Shown: positions 1 to 8,040, numbered from the stretch's first letter. The stretch: DNA of 64,000 nucleotides from Marinococcus luteus_A (GCF_034497705.1 NZ_JAXRUV010000001.1:310001-374000); one strand, 5' to 3'. Notes: generated by a model not told the origin, from the sequence alone. A program made the numbers and translations.

Positions 1-423
1 GCTTGTGACGTGGCAAAGGATCATGACGCGATGCTTGTGATTGCTTTCGTTTTGGATAAAAAAGGATATGCGTCGCTCGCCAGTATGGATCCCTATGGGT
101 TTGAGCGGTTGAAGGAGCAGGCCGGGACAAGATTAAAGGCGTACCAGGCGGCTGCTCAGCAAAGAGGTGTCACCGGCGTACAAACTGCCTTGAAAATAGG
201 CGTGCCGCGAAAAGAAATGGTGGAAGACTTATGTAAGGAATACAGCATTGATGTTGTCGTCATCGGGCAGTCCGGGGGCTCGAAAATCGATCGTCTCCTG
301 CTGGGAAATACGGCGAAAGCCATTCAGAAAAAAGCGATATGCGATGTGAAAGTAGTAGGCGGACAAAGCCCCGCTTCAGAGAAAGAATATGCAGGCAGCG
401 ATTATACGCAGGAAAAACGATAG
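1..423 (+). CDS. Universal stress protein (UspA family), 5' end cut by window edge
   Basis: The frame is open from the first base; a GTG at 10 is only an internal valine, because the preceding codons (Ala-Cys-Asp) continue the usual Usp helix ACxxAKDHDA. What remains covers beta-2 onward. The C-terminal half has the family core VVIGQSGGSKIDRLLLGNTA, resembling the ATP-binding G-x2-G-x9-G-S/T pattern, followed by the typical last strand (AICDVKVV). The final ~20 residues are a hydrophilic tail. Usp proteins are cytosolic, ATP-binding or dimeric stress proteins of poorly defined function. Family assignment is secure; the start lies outside the window. Confidence 0.9.
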   Translation, partial: ACDVAKDHDAMLVIAFVLDKKGYASLASMDPYGFERLKEQAGTRLKAYQAAAQQRGVTGVQTALKIGVPRKEMVEDLCKEYSIDVVVIGQSGGSKIDRLLLGNTAKAIQKKAICDVKVVGGQSPASEKEYAGSDYTQEKR

Positions 424-504
424 GGCAGATATTCGTTTAAATGGTTTTCCCCAGTTAAGCGTGAAGGAAAATAATGAGATTAAAGAAAGAGAGGAAATAT
501 AAAC

Positions 505-594
505 ATGGAAATAGCAGCAGTAATTTTATATGGCGTGTTTGCGGCGCTTTTGGTAGTGAATCCAGCACAAAAGAGCAAAACGAAAAGCCAGTAA
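505..594 (+). CDS. Tiny membrane peptide (29 aa)
   Basis: An ATG follows a GAGG-type Shine-Dalgarno about 11 bases upstream. The 29-residue product is a single hydrophobic helix (residues 2-19, AAVILYGVFAALLVV) followed by a basic, polar tail ending KSKTKSQ. It lies 81 bases after the Usp stop and may be co-transcribed with it. The shape fits the single-span micro-proteins common in Bacillaceae; no function can be assigned. The short length keeps confidence moderate. Confidence 0.5.
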   Translation: MEIAAVILYGVFAALLVVNPAQKSKTKSQ

Positions 595-697
595 CAGAAA
601 TAGATATGTAAATTCACGAGACACTACCAGTGAGAACAGTGATCTGGTGGTTTCGGTGGATTAAAGAAGTCGTTCGAAGGGGGATCCTGAAGCGTAA

Positions 698-991
698 GTG
701 CAAGGCCTGGCGATCGGGCTTCACTTCATCGGCGTCTCCTATAATTTATGGCTTGAAAATCACCATTTTCACATAAAAACCGGACGTATATTCTGGCAGA
801 TACTACACTGCCAGGCATCATCAGTGGCTCCATTGACCCGCCGTGCAATTTTTTGAGTGGATGCCGTGATATTTAACGTCCTCAGCAAATAGATGTCCAC
901 TGAATGAAATACGCATTTATACATGTTTTTAGGAGCGGAGGTCATCTGCGCTGTCGTGATCATTGCATTAACTACACGGCGGGTCTTATGA
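698..991 (+). pseudogene. Remnant of an integral membrane protein gene
   Basis: One reading frame from 698 to 991 codes for membrane-protein-like stretches interrupted by three in-frame stops: GLAIGLHFIGVSYNLWLENH at the start, then AVIFNVLSK-stop-MSTE-stop-NTHLYMFLGAEVICAVVIIA. From memory the second block resembles the xIIFNVLKEEMPxEKxxRFxxFLxGaxxYa region of a family of polytopic Bacillota membrane proteins. Because all pieces share one frame, nonsense mutations rather than frameshifts dominate. The 5' end is missing (a stop sits directly upstream at 695). Family name is uncertain; decay is clear if the resemblance is right. Confidence 0.5.
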
Positions 992-1020
992 GCCACAGTA
1001 ATAATAGTTTAATGAATAAG

Positions 1021-1065
1021 AAAAATCCGGGAGGTCATTCAAGTTGAATAACCTCCCGGATTTTT
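1021..1065. terminator. Bidirectional rho-independent terminator
   Basis: A perfect 15-bp inverted repeat starting AAAAATCCGGGAGGT and ending ACCTCCCGGATTTTT, with an inner ATTCAA/TTGAAT dyad, gives runs of A and T on both sides. It sits directly 3' of the minus-strand gene ending at 1080. Confidence 0.9.
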
Positions 1066-1079
1066 AACGTGAGGAATTA

Positions 1080-1934
1080 TTATTTGATGGAGTCAGCGGT
1101 GGCCTGCCATTTTTCCCGTCGTCTCCTTTTTAACAATTCCCGGTAAAATGTTAAGCGCATCACTTCGTACAGCACCAGACAAAAAATGAGCCCAACGAAA
1201 ATGAGGAGAGTTCCAAGAACCATTCCCACCCCCGTGAGGACAAAAAAGCCTAACAATACCCATCTGGAACCCTTCATAAGAGAGAAACTCTTTTTTATAC
1301 TTGTGAAAATCCCGGTGTCAGGGTCGTCATACAGAATATACGAGACCTGCGATATACTTAAAAACAGCCATACAAAGATGCTGAACAAAAGAAAGTAAGC
1401 AAATGATATCAGGATGGACCCCACGTTCATAGCCGTGCCTAATAGAAATAAGCTGCCAATGGCCGCATATACGACCATCATGCCTATAGTGTATATCAGT
1501 AGGTTGGAAAGAACAAAGATGACCAGCCCTTTATATAACAGCTTCCAGTACCGGAAGGGATAGGTGCAGGCCCGGACGAACCGTTTCTTCATGGTGCGTT
1601 GGGTGTTGGTGATGTAATCGATCATCACGAAAAAAATCACGCTGTTCACAAAAGAAGCAATCAGTAGTGAGCGGAATGTCTCGCTGTTAAAAACAGCCAC
1701 CGGCGAAAATTGAATCTGAAGGGTCCCCTGGACAGGCAAAGTGCCCGCTAGAAGCTTGATGAAATAGCATAAAATCACCATTCCAACAATTTTTAACCAG
1801 TTACCGTTAAGAAAATCAAATGCATCCTTGAAAGCTGTTCCTATAATAAATACGCACAACCTTACTTCATAATTTGCCGGGACGAACCTTGTGGGTCTTA
1901 TAGTGATGATATGTAAATACATATAAAAAGACAT
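1080..1934 (-). CDS. Polytopic membrane protein of unknown function
   Basis: The predicted protein has about five to six hydrophobic segments, with a cytosolic amphipathic motif SIKKSFSLMKGSRW before the last pair of helices and a basic C-terminus (ELLKRRRREKW). The motif and layout resemble DUF975/YesL-type and glycerophosphodiester phosphodiesterase membrane-domain proteins, where a K-x-S-x-x-L-M-K-G element precedes a transmembrane pair. The ATG at 1934 has no visible Shine-Dalgarno and adds about 28 unlikely residues; the true start is probably internal, near the segment FIIGTAFKDAFDFLNGNW, but no convincing start with an RBS is seen there. Transcription ends at the terminator at 1021-1065. 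Confidence 0.65.
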   Translation of the reverse strand: MSFYMYLHIITIRPTRFVPANYEVRLCVFIIGTAFKDAFDFLNGNWLKIVGMVILCYFIKLLAGTLPVQGTLQIQFSPVAVFNSETFRSLLIASFVNSVIFFVMIDYITNTQRTMKKRFVRACTYPFRYWKLLYKGLVIFVLSNLLIYTIGMMVVYAAIGSLFLLGTAMNVGSILISFAYFLLFSIFVWLFLSISQVSYILYDDPDTGIFTSIKKSFSLMKGSRWVLLGFFVLTGVGMVLGTLLIFVGLIFCLVLYEVMRLTFYRELLKRRRREKWQATADSIK

Positions 1935-2029
1935 AATGTTTTATAAAAATAACAAAGTATCATTGTAAAGAAAAAAACTTAGGAACGCAATATTAGAGCC
2001 ATAGGGATAGCGGATAAAGAACCGGACAG

Positions 2030-2239
2030 TTACGGTTTTATTGAAATAGTGTTTGAGTACATATGGACCAGCTGATCATTGATCCATTTTTCTTTTTCGA
2101 ACTGCATGGGGATGCTTTTTGCTACTTGCACAGAAGGTGTGTTGCGAGTCTGAATGAGAGCAATCATTTTATCAAGGCGCAGTTCCGTTTTTCCTAAATG
2201 AAAAAAACTTCTGTCTCCTCCAGGGTTTGGGTCGATCCG
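2030..2239 (-). pseudogene. C-terminal remnant of a GNAT acetyltransferase
   Basis: Read on the minus strand, this open stretch encodes LRLDKMIALIQTRNTPSVQ then VAKSIPMQFEKEKW and QLVHMYS, a clear match to the C-terminal third of RimJ/RimL-type GNATs (L-x-R-I-I-A-L-I-x-x-x-N-x-x-S-x-x-V-A-E-K-I-G-M-x-x-E). An in-frame stop lies immediately upstream and no N-terminal acetyl-CoA-binding half is found nearby, so only the tail survives. Even in the tail the usual E-K-x-G-M is altered to K-S-I-P-M, as expected for a decaying copy. Confidence 0.6.
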
Positions 2240-2526
2240 TTTCTAATATATTGTATCATTGCTGGGGAGGCGAGCATCCGGTGAAGAAAATTCAGCTCCT
2301 TATAAGTGTAATCCCGAAAAGCAAGCCGGGAGCTGGTCAAATAAAACAGGGAGCATCCCCTCCTTCGGTTTGTTTATTGACAAATTTTGTGCTTCCGGCA
2401 GGGTTGAAGCCACTTAATTATACAATTTTTATTGTATGTAGTAACAACATAAGGAGCAATGAAGGCCCGCACAAGCTTTCCTGTCGCAAACCTCCGGGGG
2501 CCGGAAATAAAACAGGGCGGAGAAAA

Positions 2527-2552
2527 GTTTGTATGCAGGCACGGCGGGGTAT
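2527..2552 (+). promoter_or_regulatory. Candidate sigma-B promoter
   Basis: GTTTGT (2527-2532), a 14-base spacer and GGGTAT (2547-2552) match the sigma-B consensus GTTTAA-N12-15-GGGTAT. It lies about 120 bases upstream of a YflT-type stress protein, a family whose B. subtilis members belong to the sigma-B regulon. Confidence 0.6.
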
Positions 2553-2675
2553 CATCATCTATGGCTTATTCTTCTAGGCCGTTCGTTTGGCGTTACTGGA
2601 CAATCCCAAAAAACGAAAAACAGAAGACGTCTATTTAAAGACAAAATTTCGATAATACACGAGGAGGAATCAATC

Positions 2676-3020
2676 ATGAAGCCGCAAGTTCAGGAATACA
2701 CCAATGAAGATAACATCGAGCAGGACGTCCGGAAACTTACTAACAATGGTATCAGCCGTAACGATATTTATGTCATGAGTCACGACGACGATCGCACGGA
2801 TCGGATCGCTGATAAGGCAGACACCAATGAGCCTACCGATGACGAATTCGGCATTGATTCCGAAAATCGTTTTTCGAAAAAGGGAGACGAATTACGATTT
2901 AAACTTCAGGAGCTGGGATTCACGGAGCAGGAAGCAGAAGATCTGGAGGACGACCTGGATGAAGGCAAAGTATTATTAATGGTTCAGGACGAAAAGAATC
3001 TGAGCGAATTGCTGAAATAA
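2676..3020 (+). CDS. YflT-type general stress protein
   Basis: The 114-residue protein starts at an ATG behind a strong GAGGAGG; an upstream in-frame extension of 49 residues is rejected because it lacks an RBS and overlaps the promoter region. The N-terminal motif VQEYTNEDNIEQDVRKLTNN followed by GISRNDIYVMSHDDDRTDRI is the signature of the YflT/GsiB-like heat-induced stress family (general stress protein 17M). The second half is strongly acidic (QEAEDLEDDLDEGKVLLMV). It is cytosolic and of unknown biochemical function. A sigma-B-type promoter at 2527-2552 supports stress induction, and a terminator follows at 3076. Confidence 0.85.
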   Translation: MKPQVQEYTNEDNIEQDVRKLTNNGISRNDIYVMSHDDDRTDRIADKADTNEPTDDEFGIDSENRFSKKGDELRFKLQELGFTEQEAEDLEDDLDEGKVLLMVQDEKNLSELLK

Positions 3021-3075
3021 TATCAGGCAAAACAGCTGGAGACCGATAGGTGTCCAGTTTTGTCTGTTTATACAT

Positions 3076-3107
3076 AAAGGCGCTTCCGCTGGGGAGCGTC
3101 TTTGTTT
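3076..3107 (+). terminator. Rho-independent terminator of the YflT-type gene
   Basis: Stem AAAGGCGCTTCC pairing with GGGGAGCGTCTTT around a three-base loop, followed by a short T-rich run, 55 bases after the stop at 3020. Confidence 0.6.
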
Positions 3108-3127
3108 GATCTGTTGGCTATCTCTGG

Positions 3128-3369
3128 TTAAAAATCTATTTTGACCATCTTCGCAATCACCAGGTAAGCAATCAGGAAGCCGGTGATGCCAAGGGAAACA
3201 GGAACAGCAGCCAGGGAAAAAGCGCAAGGGCTTCGTCGCCGTCGAAGGCTGAAATCACCTGGTAGTCCTCTTTCTTTAAAGGGGTGGAGACGAGACTGTG
3301 AATATCCTGATCATCTTCAACGAACAAAATTGCTTCATTTAATAAACTCATTCCTTTATATATATTCAT
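3128..3369 (-). pseudogene. Response-regulator remnant joined to a membrane-protein tail
   Basis: From 3369 the minus strand encodes a receiver-domain N-terminus: ILFVEDDQDIHSLVSTPLKK and EDYQVISAFDGDEAL, including the acidic pair EDD that binds magnesium. The phosphoacceptor Asp, the rest of the receiver and any DNA-binding domain are absent. After about residue 50 another frame takes over with a hydrophobic tail, LAAVPVSLGITGFLIAYLVI then AKMVKIDF and a stop at 3128. This looks like a deletion junction between two former genes. The original reading frame now ends at 3172. Confidence 0.55.
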
Positions 3370-3444
3370 TATTATCTGTTCAACTAATTGTTATAATGGA
3401 AAGAAAATACAATTAATGAATTTTGCTTTTAAGGGGAGTATAGC

Positions 3445-3633
3445 ATGAGGGCATTTATTCTGTTTCACCGCACATTTAGCACCGTGGTTCTCTTTTTGGT
3501 GATTGTGGATTTAATTCAGCTGATTGAGTTGCCATCCTCGGTATTTATTGTCCTGATGAGTATGTTAGTCGCTTCTACGGCTGTCGTTTGGACGTACGAA
3601 CGAAAACAGGCCAGATTAGAGCCGGGGCACTAG
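3445..3633 (+). CDS. Small two-helix membrane protein (62 aa)
   Basis: The ATG follows AAGGGGAG. The product has two hydrophobic segments (about residues 8-24 and 31-49) separated by a short IELPSS turn, and a basic tail (YERKQARLEPGH). No family is recognised. It stands alone between a remnant and the MazG-like gene. Confidence 0.6.
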   Translation: MRAFILFHRTFSTVVLFLVIVDLIQLIELPSSVFIVLMSMLVASTAVVWTYERKQARLEPGH

Positions 3634-3705
3634 GCCGGTGACAGTAAGCTGGTCTTTATATGTTAGAGCATAAAAGAATAATTGTATGGAAGGAAGAAGG
3701 CAGCC

Positions 3706-4014
3706 ATGAACGCATCTTTATGGGAACAGCTTCGGAAGCTGAGCTCTCAGGAGCCAAAAACCTTGGAACAGATGGCATTAAAGCTTTCGGAGGAATCGGG
3801 CGAGGTCGCCGAAGCGGTGCTGGCAGCATCGGAAGCGAGTGGAAGCGAGTACAAACAGGCGTCCCGGAATCACATCGATGAAGAGTGCATCGATGTGATA
3901 CTGGTGGCAGCCGCTATGTTTTATCAGTCCGGTCATGATACCGCGCATATGGAACAGCTGCTGCAAAAGAAAATGGAGAAATGGCAGGAACATATGGCGA
4001 AAAGGGAAGACTAG
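3706..4014 (+). CDS. MazG-like nucleotide pyrophosphohydrolase family protein
   Basis: A 102-residue all-helical protein. The motif LSEESGEVAEAVL carries the E-x-x-E metal ligands of the MazG/dUTPase-like superfamily and DEECIDVILVAAAMF supplies the second E-x-x-D pair. Members hydrolyse (d)NTPs to monophosphates, cleansing the pool of non-canonical nucleotides, although the exact substrate here cannot be read from sequence. The ATG at 3706 is chosen over an upstream one at 3682 because AGGAAGAAGG lies just before it. A terminator follows at 4036. Confidence 0.85.
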   Translation: MNASLWEQLRKLSSQEPKTLEQMALKLSEESGEVAEAVLAASEASGSEYKQASRNHIDEECIDVILVAAAMFYQSGHDTAHMEQLLQKKMEKWQEHMAKRED

Positions 4015-4035
4015 TTTCATGGAAGGCATCTGCTG

Positions 4036-4072
4036 AAAACAGGGACGGAAACAGTGCCGGGCCCTGTTTTTT
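4036..4072 (+). terminator. Rho-independent terminator of the MazG-like gene
   Basis: AAAACAGGG with an inner GG and the matching CC-CCCTGTTTTTT form a stem-loop with a six-T run, 22 bases after the stop at 4014. Confidence 0.75.
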
Positions 4073-4130
4073 GCGCATTTCGATCCTAATCTAATCACCT
4101 CAGAAGGCTTACATATTACGTGTTTGGAAA

Positions 4131-4634
4131 TTACGGGTTTCCGTTCCAAAAGGCATAAACCATAGCGGCAAGGAGAGCCGGCGAAATTCCTGCAGCTGAT
4201 TCTTCCACGCGTATTTCCACCGAACCCCTCCAAAGGAAGCCAGTGCGCCTGTTTTCTCCGACGCATTCGTCTTTCACATAAATATGGCCTTGTCCATTCC
4301 ACTGCAGTTGAATAGTTACTTCCGGCAGATGGTTCATGCCGCTCAGCGTCACCGCATATTTGTGTTTGAACGCATGCAGGCTAGTCATATCTGCGATGTG
4401 CATACGATTCTGAAAAACGCTCCAATTATGACCTTTATCGAATGTTTGCTGGACGATGGCGTAGCTATTATCTGCTTCCATAGTGATATTAACGTCGTGA
4501 ACCGGATTTCGGGAAGGACGGTCGCCTGCATCATGAAACCAGCGCTGCATTGTTCCAATTTCTGCTTCACGATCATACACGGAAATGGGTTTCGTGGAGG
4601 CACCCCATAAAGGACAGGAATATGTTAGCAGCAT
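4131..4634 (-). CDS. Hypothetical protein, possibly tubby-C-like (LURP-one) fold
   Basis: A 167-residue soluble protein preceded by AAAGGAGAG. It opens with YSCPLWGASTKPISVYDREA and then alternates short strand-forming hydrophobic stretches (DVNITMEADNSYAIVQQTF, KYAVTLSGMNH, GSVEIRVEES), ending in a hydrophobic C-terminal helix (PALLAAMVYAFW). This layout, a beta-barrel closed by a buried C-terminal helix, is typical of the tubby-C/LURP-one-related proteins found in Bacillaceae. That call is by pattern only. It is followed by a small membrane protein gene pointing the same way. Confidence 0.55.
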   Translation of the reverse strand: MLLTYSCPLWGASTKPISVYDREAEIGTMQRWFHDAGDRPSRNPVHDVNITMEADNSYAIVQQTFDKGHNWSVFQNRMHIADMTSLHAFKHKYAVTLSGMNHLPEVTIQLQWNGQGHIYVKDECVGENRRTGFLWRGSVEIRVEESAAGISPALLAAMVYAFWNGNP

Positions 4635-4701
4635 GACGGGCTCTCTCCTTTGCTAAATGAGTATAGATAAAACGGCGTTTTGGGGTTGAACACCGCCGCT
4701 T

Positions 4702-4941
4702 CTAAAAATAAAAATAGTAACCCACAGTCATAAAAACGAAAAAGCTGTTAGCCATCAAAAACGTTGGAAGAAGCAGCCACCACAGCCGGCCTACTACAGC
4801 AAGCACAAAGCCAATGGCGCCGAATACCTGACCAAAGAGCCAATAGCTGAACCCGTAATTCCAAATAAAGTTGGGCATCCACGTAGTTACGCTCAGCAGC
4901 AGACATAAGACACTCCATTTACAAAGCGTGCGCCTGGGCAT
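4702..4941 (-). CDS. Small membrane protein (79 aa)
   Basis: The start is the ATG at 4941, seven bases after GGGAGGAGG; an upstream in-frame ATG at 4968 has no RBS. The protein begins with basic residues (MPRRTLCKW) and has about three hydrophobic segments, rich in Trp, Phe and Tyr (NFIWNYGFSYWLFGQVFGAI). No family is recognised. Confidence 0.6.
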   Translation of the reverse strand: MPRRTLCKWSVLCLLLSVTTWMPNFIWNYGFSYWLFGQVFGAIGFVLAVVGRLWWLLLPTFLMANSFFVFMTVGYYFYF

Positions 4942-5178
4942 GAATAAACCTCCTCCCAAAGTTTTCATGGGTGAGTAAATTTTATTTTCGGGGTTATGGA
5001 AGAAAATTGCAAACTGAGGAGGAACAAGCTTAACTACAGTTGCAGTTTTAAAAGAAGAAATAGTACAATTTAAAATAAAAGGAATAATTTTACATTAATT
5101 GTTGCTTCATATGCCGGGTCGTATGAAATAGTAGGTGAGAGGACTAAAAGAATTGTTGTACATATGGGAGTAGGCCGC

Positions 5179-5397
5179 ATGAAATTGCTTCAGGTAATAA
5201 AAGGGATACTGACGATATGGATTGCCATTCACAGTCTGAGTGTCATGATTTTATTGATACTACTGCTGCTTGCCGTTCCCGGTACTGATTTTCCCTTAAG
5301 CTCTATCGGCTTATTGATGGCGGGAATATTAGGGTATGCTGCTGTCGAGTATAAATTGAAGAAGAAAGAAGAAAATCAGGAAAAGGTGCGGGGATAA
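5179..5397 (+). CDS. Small two-helix membrane protein (72 aa)
   Basis: GGGAG lies eight bases before the ATG at 5179, favouring it over the ATG at 5164. Two hydrophobic segments (about residues 7-33 and 41-55) are followed by a highly charged tail (EYKLKKKEENQEKVRG). The stop is about 30 bases before the next small membrane protein gene, so the pair is probably co-transcribed. Function unknown. Confidence 0.6.
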   Translation: MKLLQVIKGILTIWIAIHSLSVMILLILLLLAVPGTDFPLSSIGLLMAGILGYAAVEYKLKKKEENQEKVRG

Positions 5398-5429
5398 TAT
5401 TGAATTTTAGGAGCACCAGGGGGCGTTTT

Positions 5430-5675
5430 ATGGGACAAAGCTGGAAAGAGCGAAAGCGAGATAACTTTTTATATAACATGTTTCTATTCGACTATGTAAT
5501 TGCAGGCATTACAATTGTGCCATTCGTGCTTACCCTATATTTGTTTGGCGTATTACCGCTAAATGAAACGATGCGCTGGATTTTACCTGGTGCTTTCATC
5601 GTTTCACTGCTGGTTTTTATTTTTGAATTTAACGGCAGTTTCAAACGGCCTATTGATAGAAAAAAAGACCATTAG
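5430..5675 (+). CDS. Small membrane protein (81 aa)
   Basis: AGGGGG precedes the ATG at 5430 by six bases; a TTG at 5400 is in frame but lacks an RBS. A basic N-terminus (GQSWKERKRDNFLYNMF) is followed by two hydrophobic helices and a basic C-terminus (FKRPIDRKKDH), giving an N-in/C-in hairpin. It follows the 5179-5397 gene closely. Function unknown. Confidence 0.6.
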   Translation: MGQSWKERKRDNFLYNMFLFDYVIAGITIVPFVLTLYLFGVLPLNETMRWILPGAFIVSLLVFIFEFNGSFKRPIDRKKDH

Positions 5676-5741
5676 AAGAATGTAACGTGCTTCCAGGCTT
5701 AATTGAAAATAGTACTTTTGCTTACTGAAAGGGGAAGACTT

Positions 5742-6263
5742 ATGAATATATACGAAAAAGAGGAAGGCATCATTGTTCGTCGATTTCGTGCTGAAGAAGA
5801 TGATATTGATGTATTAACCACTCTGCTGCACCAGGCTTACCAGCCTTTAGCAGACCAGGGATTCCGCTATCTGGCGACTCACCAGAGCGCGAAAGTAACA
5901 AGGGAGAGGCTTGAGAAAGGTCAGGGATTTATCGCCTGGGACCGTGGAACACCAGTAGCGACGATTACCTACTACGGACCGGAGATACCTAAAGACGGGA
6001 ATTGGTATAAACAGCCCGGTGTCGGTGTGGCCGGGCAATTCGGGGTTCGGCCGGATTATCAGTCCAACGGGTTGGGAAGCTTTCTTTTAGCAACCGTGGA
6101 ACATGTGGCACGCGAGCAGGGGAGCACTGAACTGGCTCTGGATACGTCAGAGGGTGCGACTCATTTAAGGGTGTTTTATGAGCGGAGGGGGTACCGGTTT
6201 ATTGAATACGCCGACTGGAACGTAACCAACTACAAAAGCGTCGTGCTGAGTAAAACGTTATAA
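5742..6263 (+). CDS. GNAT family N-acetyltransferase
   Basis: A 173-residue single-domain GNAT starting at the ATG behind AAAGGGG. It begins IIVRRFRAEEDDIDVLTTLL, the usual first strand and helix. The acetyl-CoA pyrophosphate-binding loop is in GVRPDYQSNGLGSFLL (Q/R-x-x-G-x-G/A) near residues 102-117, and motif B is LALDTSEGATHLRVFYERRGY. Such enzymes move an acetyl group from acetyl-CoA to an amine; the substrate cannot be predicted. A terminator follows at 6305. Confidence 0.85.
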   Translation: MNIYEKEEGIIVRRFRAEEDDIDVLTTLLHQAYQPLADQGFRYLATHQSAKVTRERLEKGQGFIAWDRGTPVATITYYGPEIPKDGNWYKQPGVGVAGQFGVRPDYQSNGLGSFLLATVEHVAREQGSTELALDTSEGATHLRVFYERRGYRFIEYADWNVTNYKSVVLSKTL

Positions 6264-6304
6264 CGGTTTTAAAAAAACTCGTTCCACTATGCTCTCTAAG
6301 CGAT

Positions 6305-6336
6305 AAAAAAGCAGAACGCTGCCGTTCTGCTTTTTT
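6305..6336. terminator. Bidirectional terminator
   Basis: AAAAAAGCAGAACG and CGTTCTGCTTTTTT pair around a four-base loop between convergent genes ending at 6263 (+) and 6375 (-). Confidence 0.9.
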
Positions 6337-6374
6337 GTATGCGCAGAGGGTTCAAAAACGCCTCTCCCAGTTTA

Positions 6375-7124
6375 TCATTCACTGTCCAGCCCATTTTTCT
6401 TATATACGTACATAAATATTCCCAACATGAGGAAAAGCCAACCGAGGAGAACACTGGTGTCTGTGATGTTCCACTGGTACTCCGCGGTGGAGGAGAGCGT
6501 TTCTGACAAATTGGCCAGCACTCCGCTATACGTGTATTTTAATATGTCCGCGAACGTCTCATTGAACACTTTGAGCACAGGGGTCGAAGTGAAAAGCACT
6601 AAAATGGGTGTGCTGACGAGGGTCGCCTGCGCCTGGTTTTTAGCGAATACGCCGATGATGAAGCCGATTACGATACTGATTAAGCTGGCTAAGGTGGTGA
6701 TCACCAGATACGTCAGCAGCGGGACATCTCCCAGCGAAACGCCGCTTGCGGGCACGAGCAGAATGTTGGTGGCTACGAGAATCACGAGGATGGGAATCAT
6801 GCTGCCGATAAAGTATTCGGGCCCTCTAACGGAGGAGGTCATCAACACGCGCAGGGTGTGTTTTTCTTTTTCTTCCGCGATCGGGGAGCTGCTCATAGAG
6901 ATGCCGGCAATAGCGATATTAAATATCAGACCGAAGCTCAGCAGAAACCCTTCCGTAGAAAAGGCCATTCCCGTTTCGCCAGCTTCCACCTCCGGCATCA
7001 GGTTCCTCATCACAACGACAAAGATAATGGCAAAGATGGGGGTGAAAATAATGCTCATATTGCTAAGGATCAGTCGTAATTTCAATTGAAGCACCGCGCT
7101 GATTTTTCGAAACGATAGACTCAC
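6375..7124 (-). CDS. ABC-2 type transporter permease
   Basis: A 249-residue polytopic protein with six hydrophobic segments. After an amphipathic N-terminus (LSFRKISAVLQLKLRLILSN) comes a segment containing SSSPIAEEKEKHTLRVLMTS, the cytosolic coupling element EEKExxTLrxLmtsP of NatB/YhaP-type ABC-2 permeases. It overlaps the ATPase gene stop by four bases (ATGA), so the two are translationally coupled and form one exporter. Substrates for this type include sodium, bacitracin-like antibiotics and peptides; none can be chosen here. Confidence 0.85.
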   Translation of the reverse strand: MSLSFRKISAVLQLKLRLILSNMSIIFTPIFAIIFVVVMRNLMPEVEAGETGMAFSTEGFLLSFGLIFNIAIAGISMSSSPIAEEKEKHTLRVLMTSSVRGPEYFIGSMIPILVILVATNILLVPASGVSLGDVPLLTYLVITTLASLISIVIGFIIGVFAKNQAQATLVSTPILVLFTSTPVLKVFNETFADILKYTYSGVLANLSETLSSTAEYQWNITDTSVLLGWLFLMLGIFMYVYKKNGLDSE

Positions 7125-7972
7125 ACTAGCTCCCTCCCCGTCACTTCAAGAAATACCCTTTCCAAATTTGGCTCATTGGAATGAATCGTTAAAACTTCGT
7201 CGTTGGTCAGCCAGTGGTTGAGCTGCTGGATCGCTTCGGCCGTATGAGTGAGCGTCACCTCTTCGCCGTTTCGCAACAGCACCTGGTACCGTTTATCCCG
7301 GTTGTACTTGAGCGTCAACGCCCTGGGCGAATCATGCTCGACAATCAGCCCGTCATTCAGGAGGGCCACATGATCACACAGCTTGGTCGCTTCGTTCATG
7401 TTGTGAGTGGTCAAAAATATGGCAGTGCCGTTATTTTTGATTTCCATCAGCAGGGCATGAATGGCTTCGGTGGTAACCGGGTCGAGCCCGCTGGTCGGCT
7501 CATCGAGAAAGAGCACCTTCGGCTGGTGAAGCATCGCTCTGGTCAGAACGAGGCGCTGCTTCATTCCCTTCGAGAGCTTGCTGGCCAGCTTGTTTTTCTC
7601 CTCATACAGACCGACCTTTTTAAGAAGAACATCAATGCGTTTTTTGTCCACATTCAGCAGCTTCGCGAACGTGCTCAAATTATGATACACGCTCAGTCTC
7701 TCATACACCCCGCTGTTATCGGTTACGATTCCGAGCTGTTCATAAATGCTTTCGTCGATGCGTTCCACGGGGTGCCCCAACACAAAAGCCTGACCGGAGG
7801 ACTGGGCCAACTGCCCGGTCAATATTTTTATTGTCGTGGTTTTTCCTGACCCGGAAGGTCCTAAAAATCCGAAAATGTCACCCGCACGAACGGAGAAACT
7901 GATGTCTTTTAAGGCGGTTTCGCCTTTAAACTTTTTGGATAACTGCTTCACCTGAATGAATTCCTGTTCCAT
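7121..7972 (-). CDS. ABC transporter ATP-binding protein
   Basis: A 283-residue ATPase. It contains Walker A GPSGSGKTT, the Q-loop region, the signature LSKGMKQRL, Walker B VLFLDEPTSGLDP and the switch histidine in FLTTHNMNEA, so it should be catalytically active. The C-terminal 70 residues (from HDSPRALTLKYN) form the regulatory tail seen in DrrA/NatA-type subunits. The ATG at 7972 follows AAGGAG; a TTG at 7990 is the alternative. It is coupled to the permease at 6375-7124 and lies downstream of an ABC-like/LytTR regulator that probably controls it. Confidence 0.92.
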   Translation of the reverse strand: MEQEFIQVKQLSKKFKGETALKDISFSVRAGDIFGFLGPSGSGKTTTIKILTGQLAQSSGQAFVLGHPVERIDESIYEQLGIVTDNSGVYERLSVYHNLSTFAKLLNVDKKRIDVLLKKVGLYEEKNKLASKLSKGMKQRLVLTRAMLHQPKVLFLDEPTSGLDPVTTEAIHALLMEIKNNGTAIFLTTHNMNEATKLCDHVALLNDGLIVEHDSPRALTLKYNRDKRYQVLLRNGEEVTLTHTAEAIQQLNHWLTNDEVLTIHSNEPNLERVFLEVTGRELV

Positions 7973-8040
7973 CTGTTTTCGCTCCTTCAATTATGATTCA
8001 AGAGGACTTTCGCTCTCCCTTCTCTTAAGCTTAACTTTAC

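Noticed and set aside
2227..2577. 116-codon plus-strand frame
   Set aside because: No RBS, no recognisable domain, unusual composition (Cys/Pro-rich stretches), and it overlaps the GNAT remnant and the sigma-B promoter.
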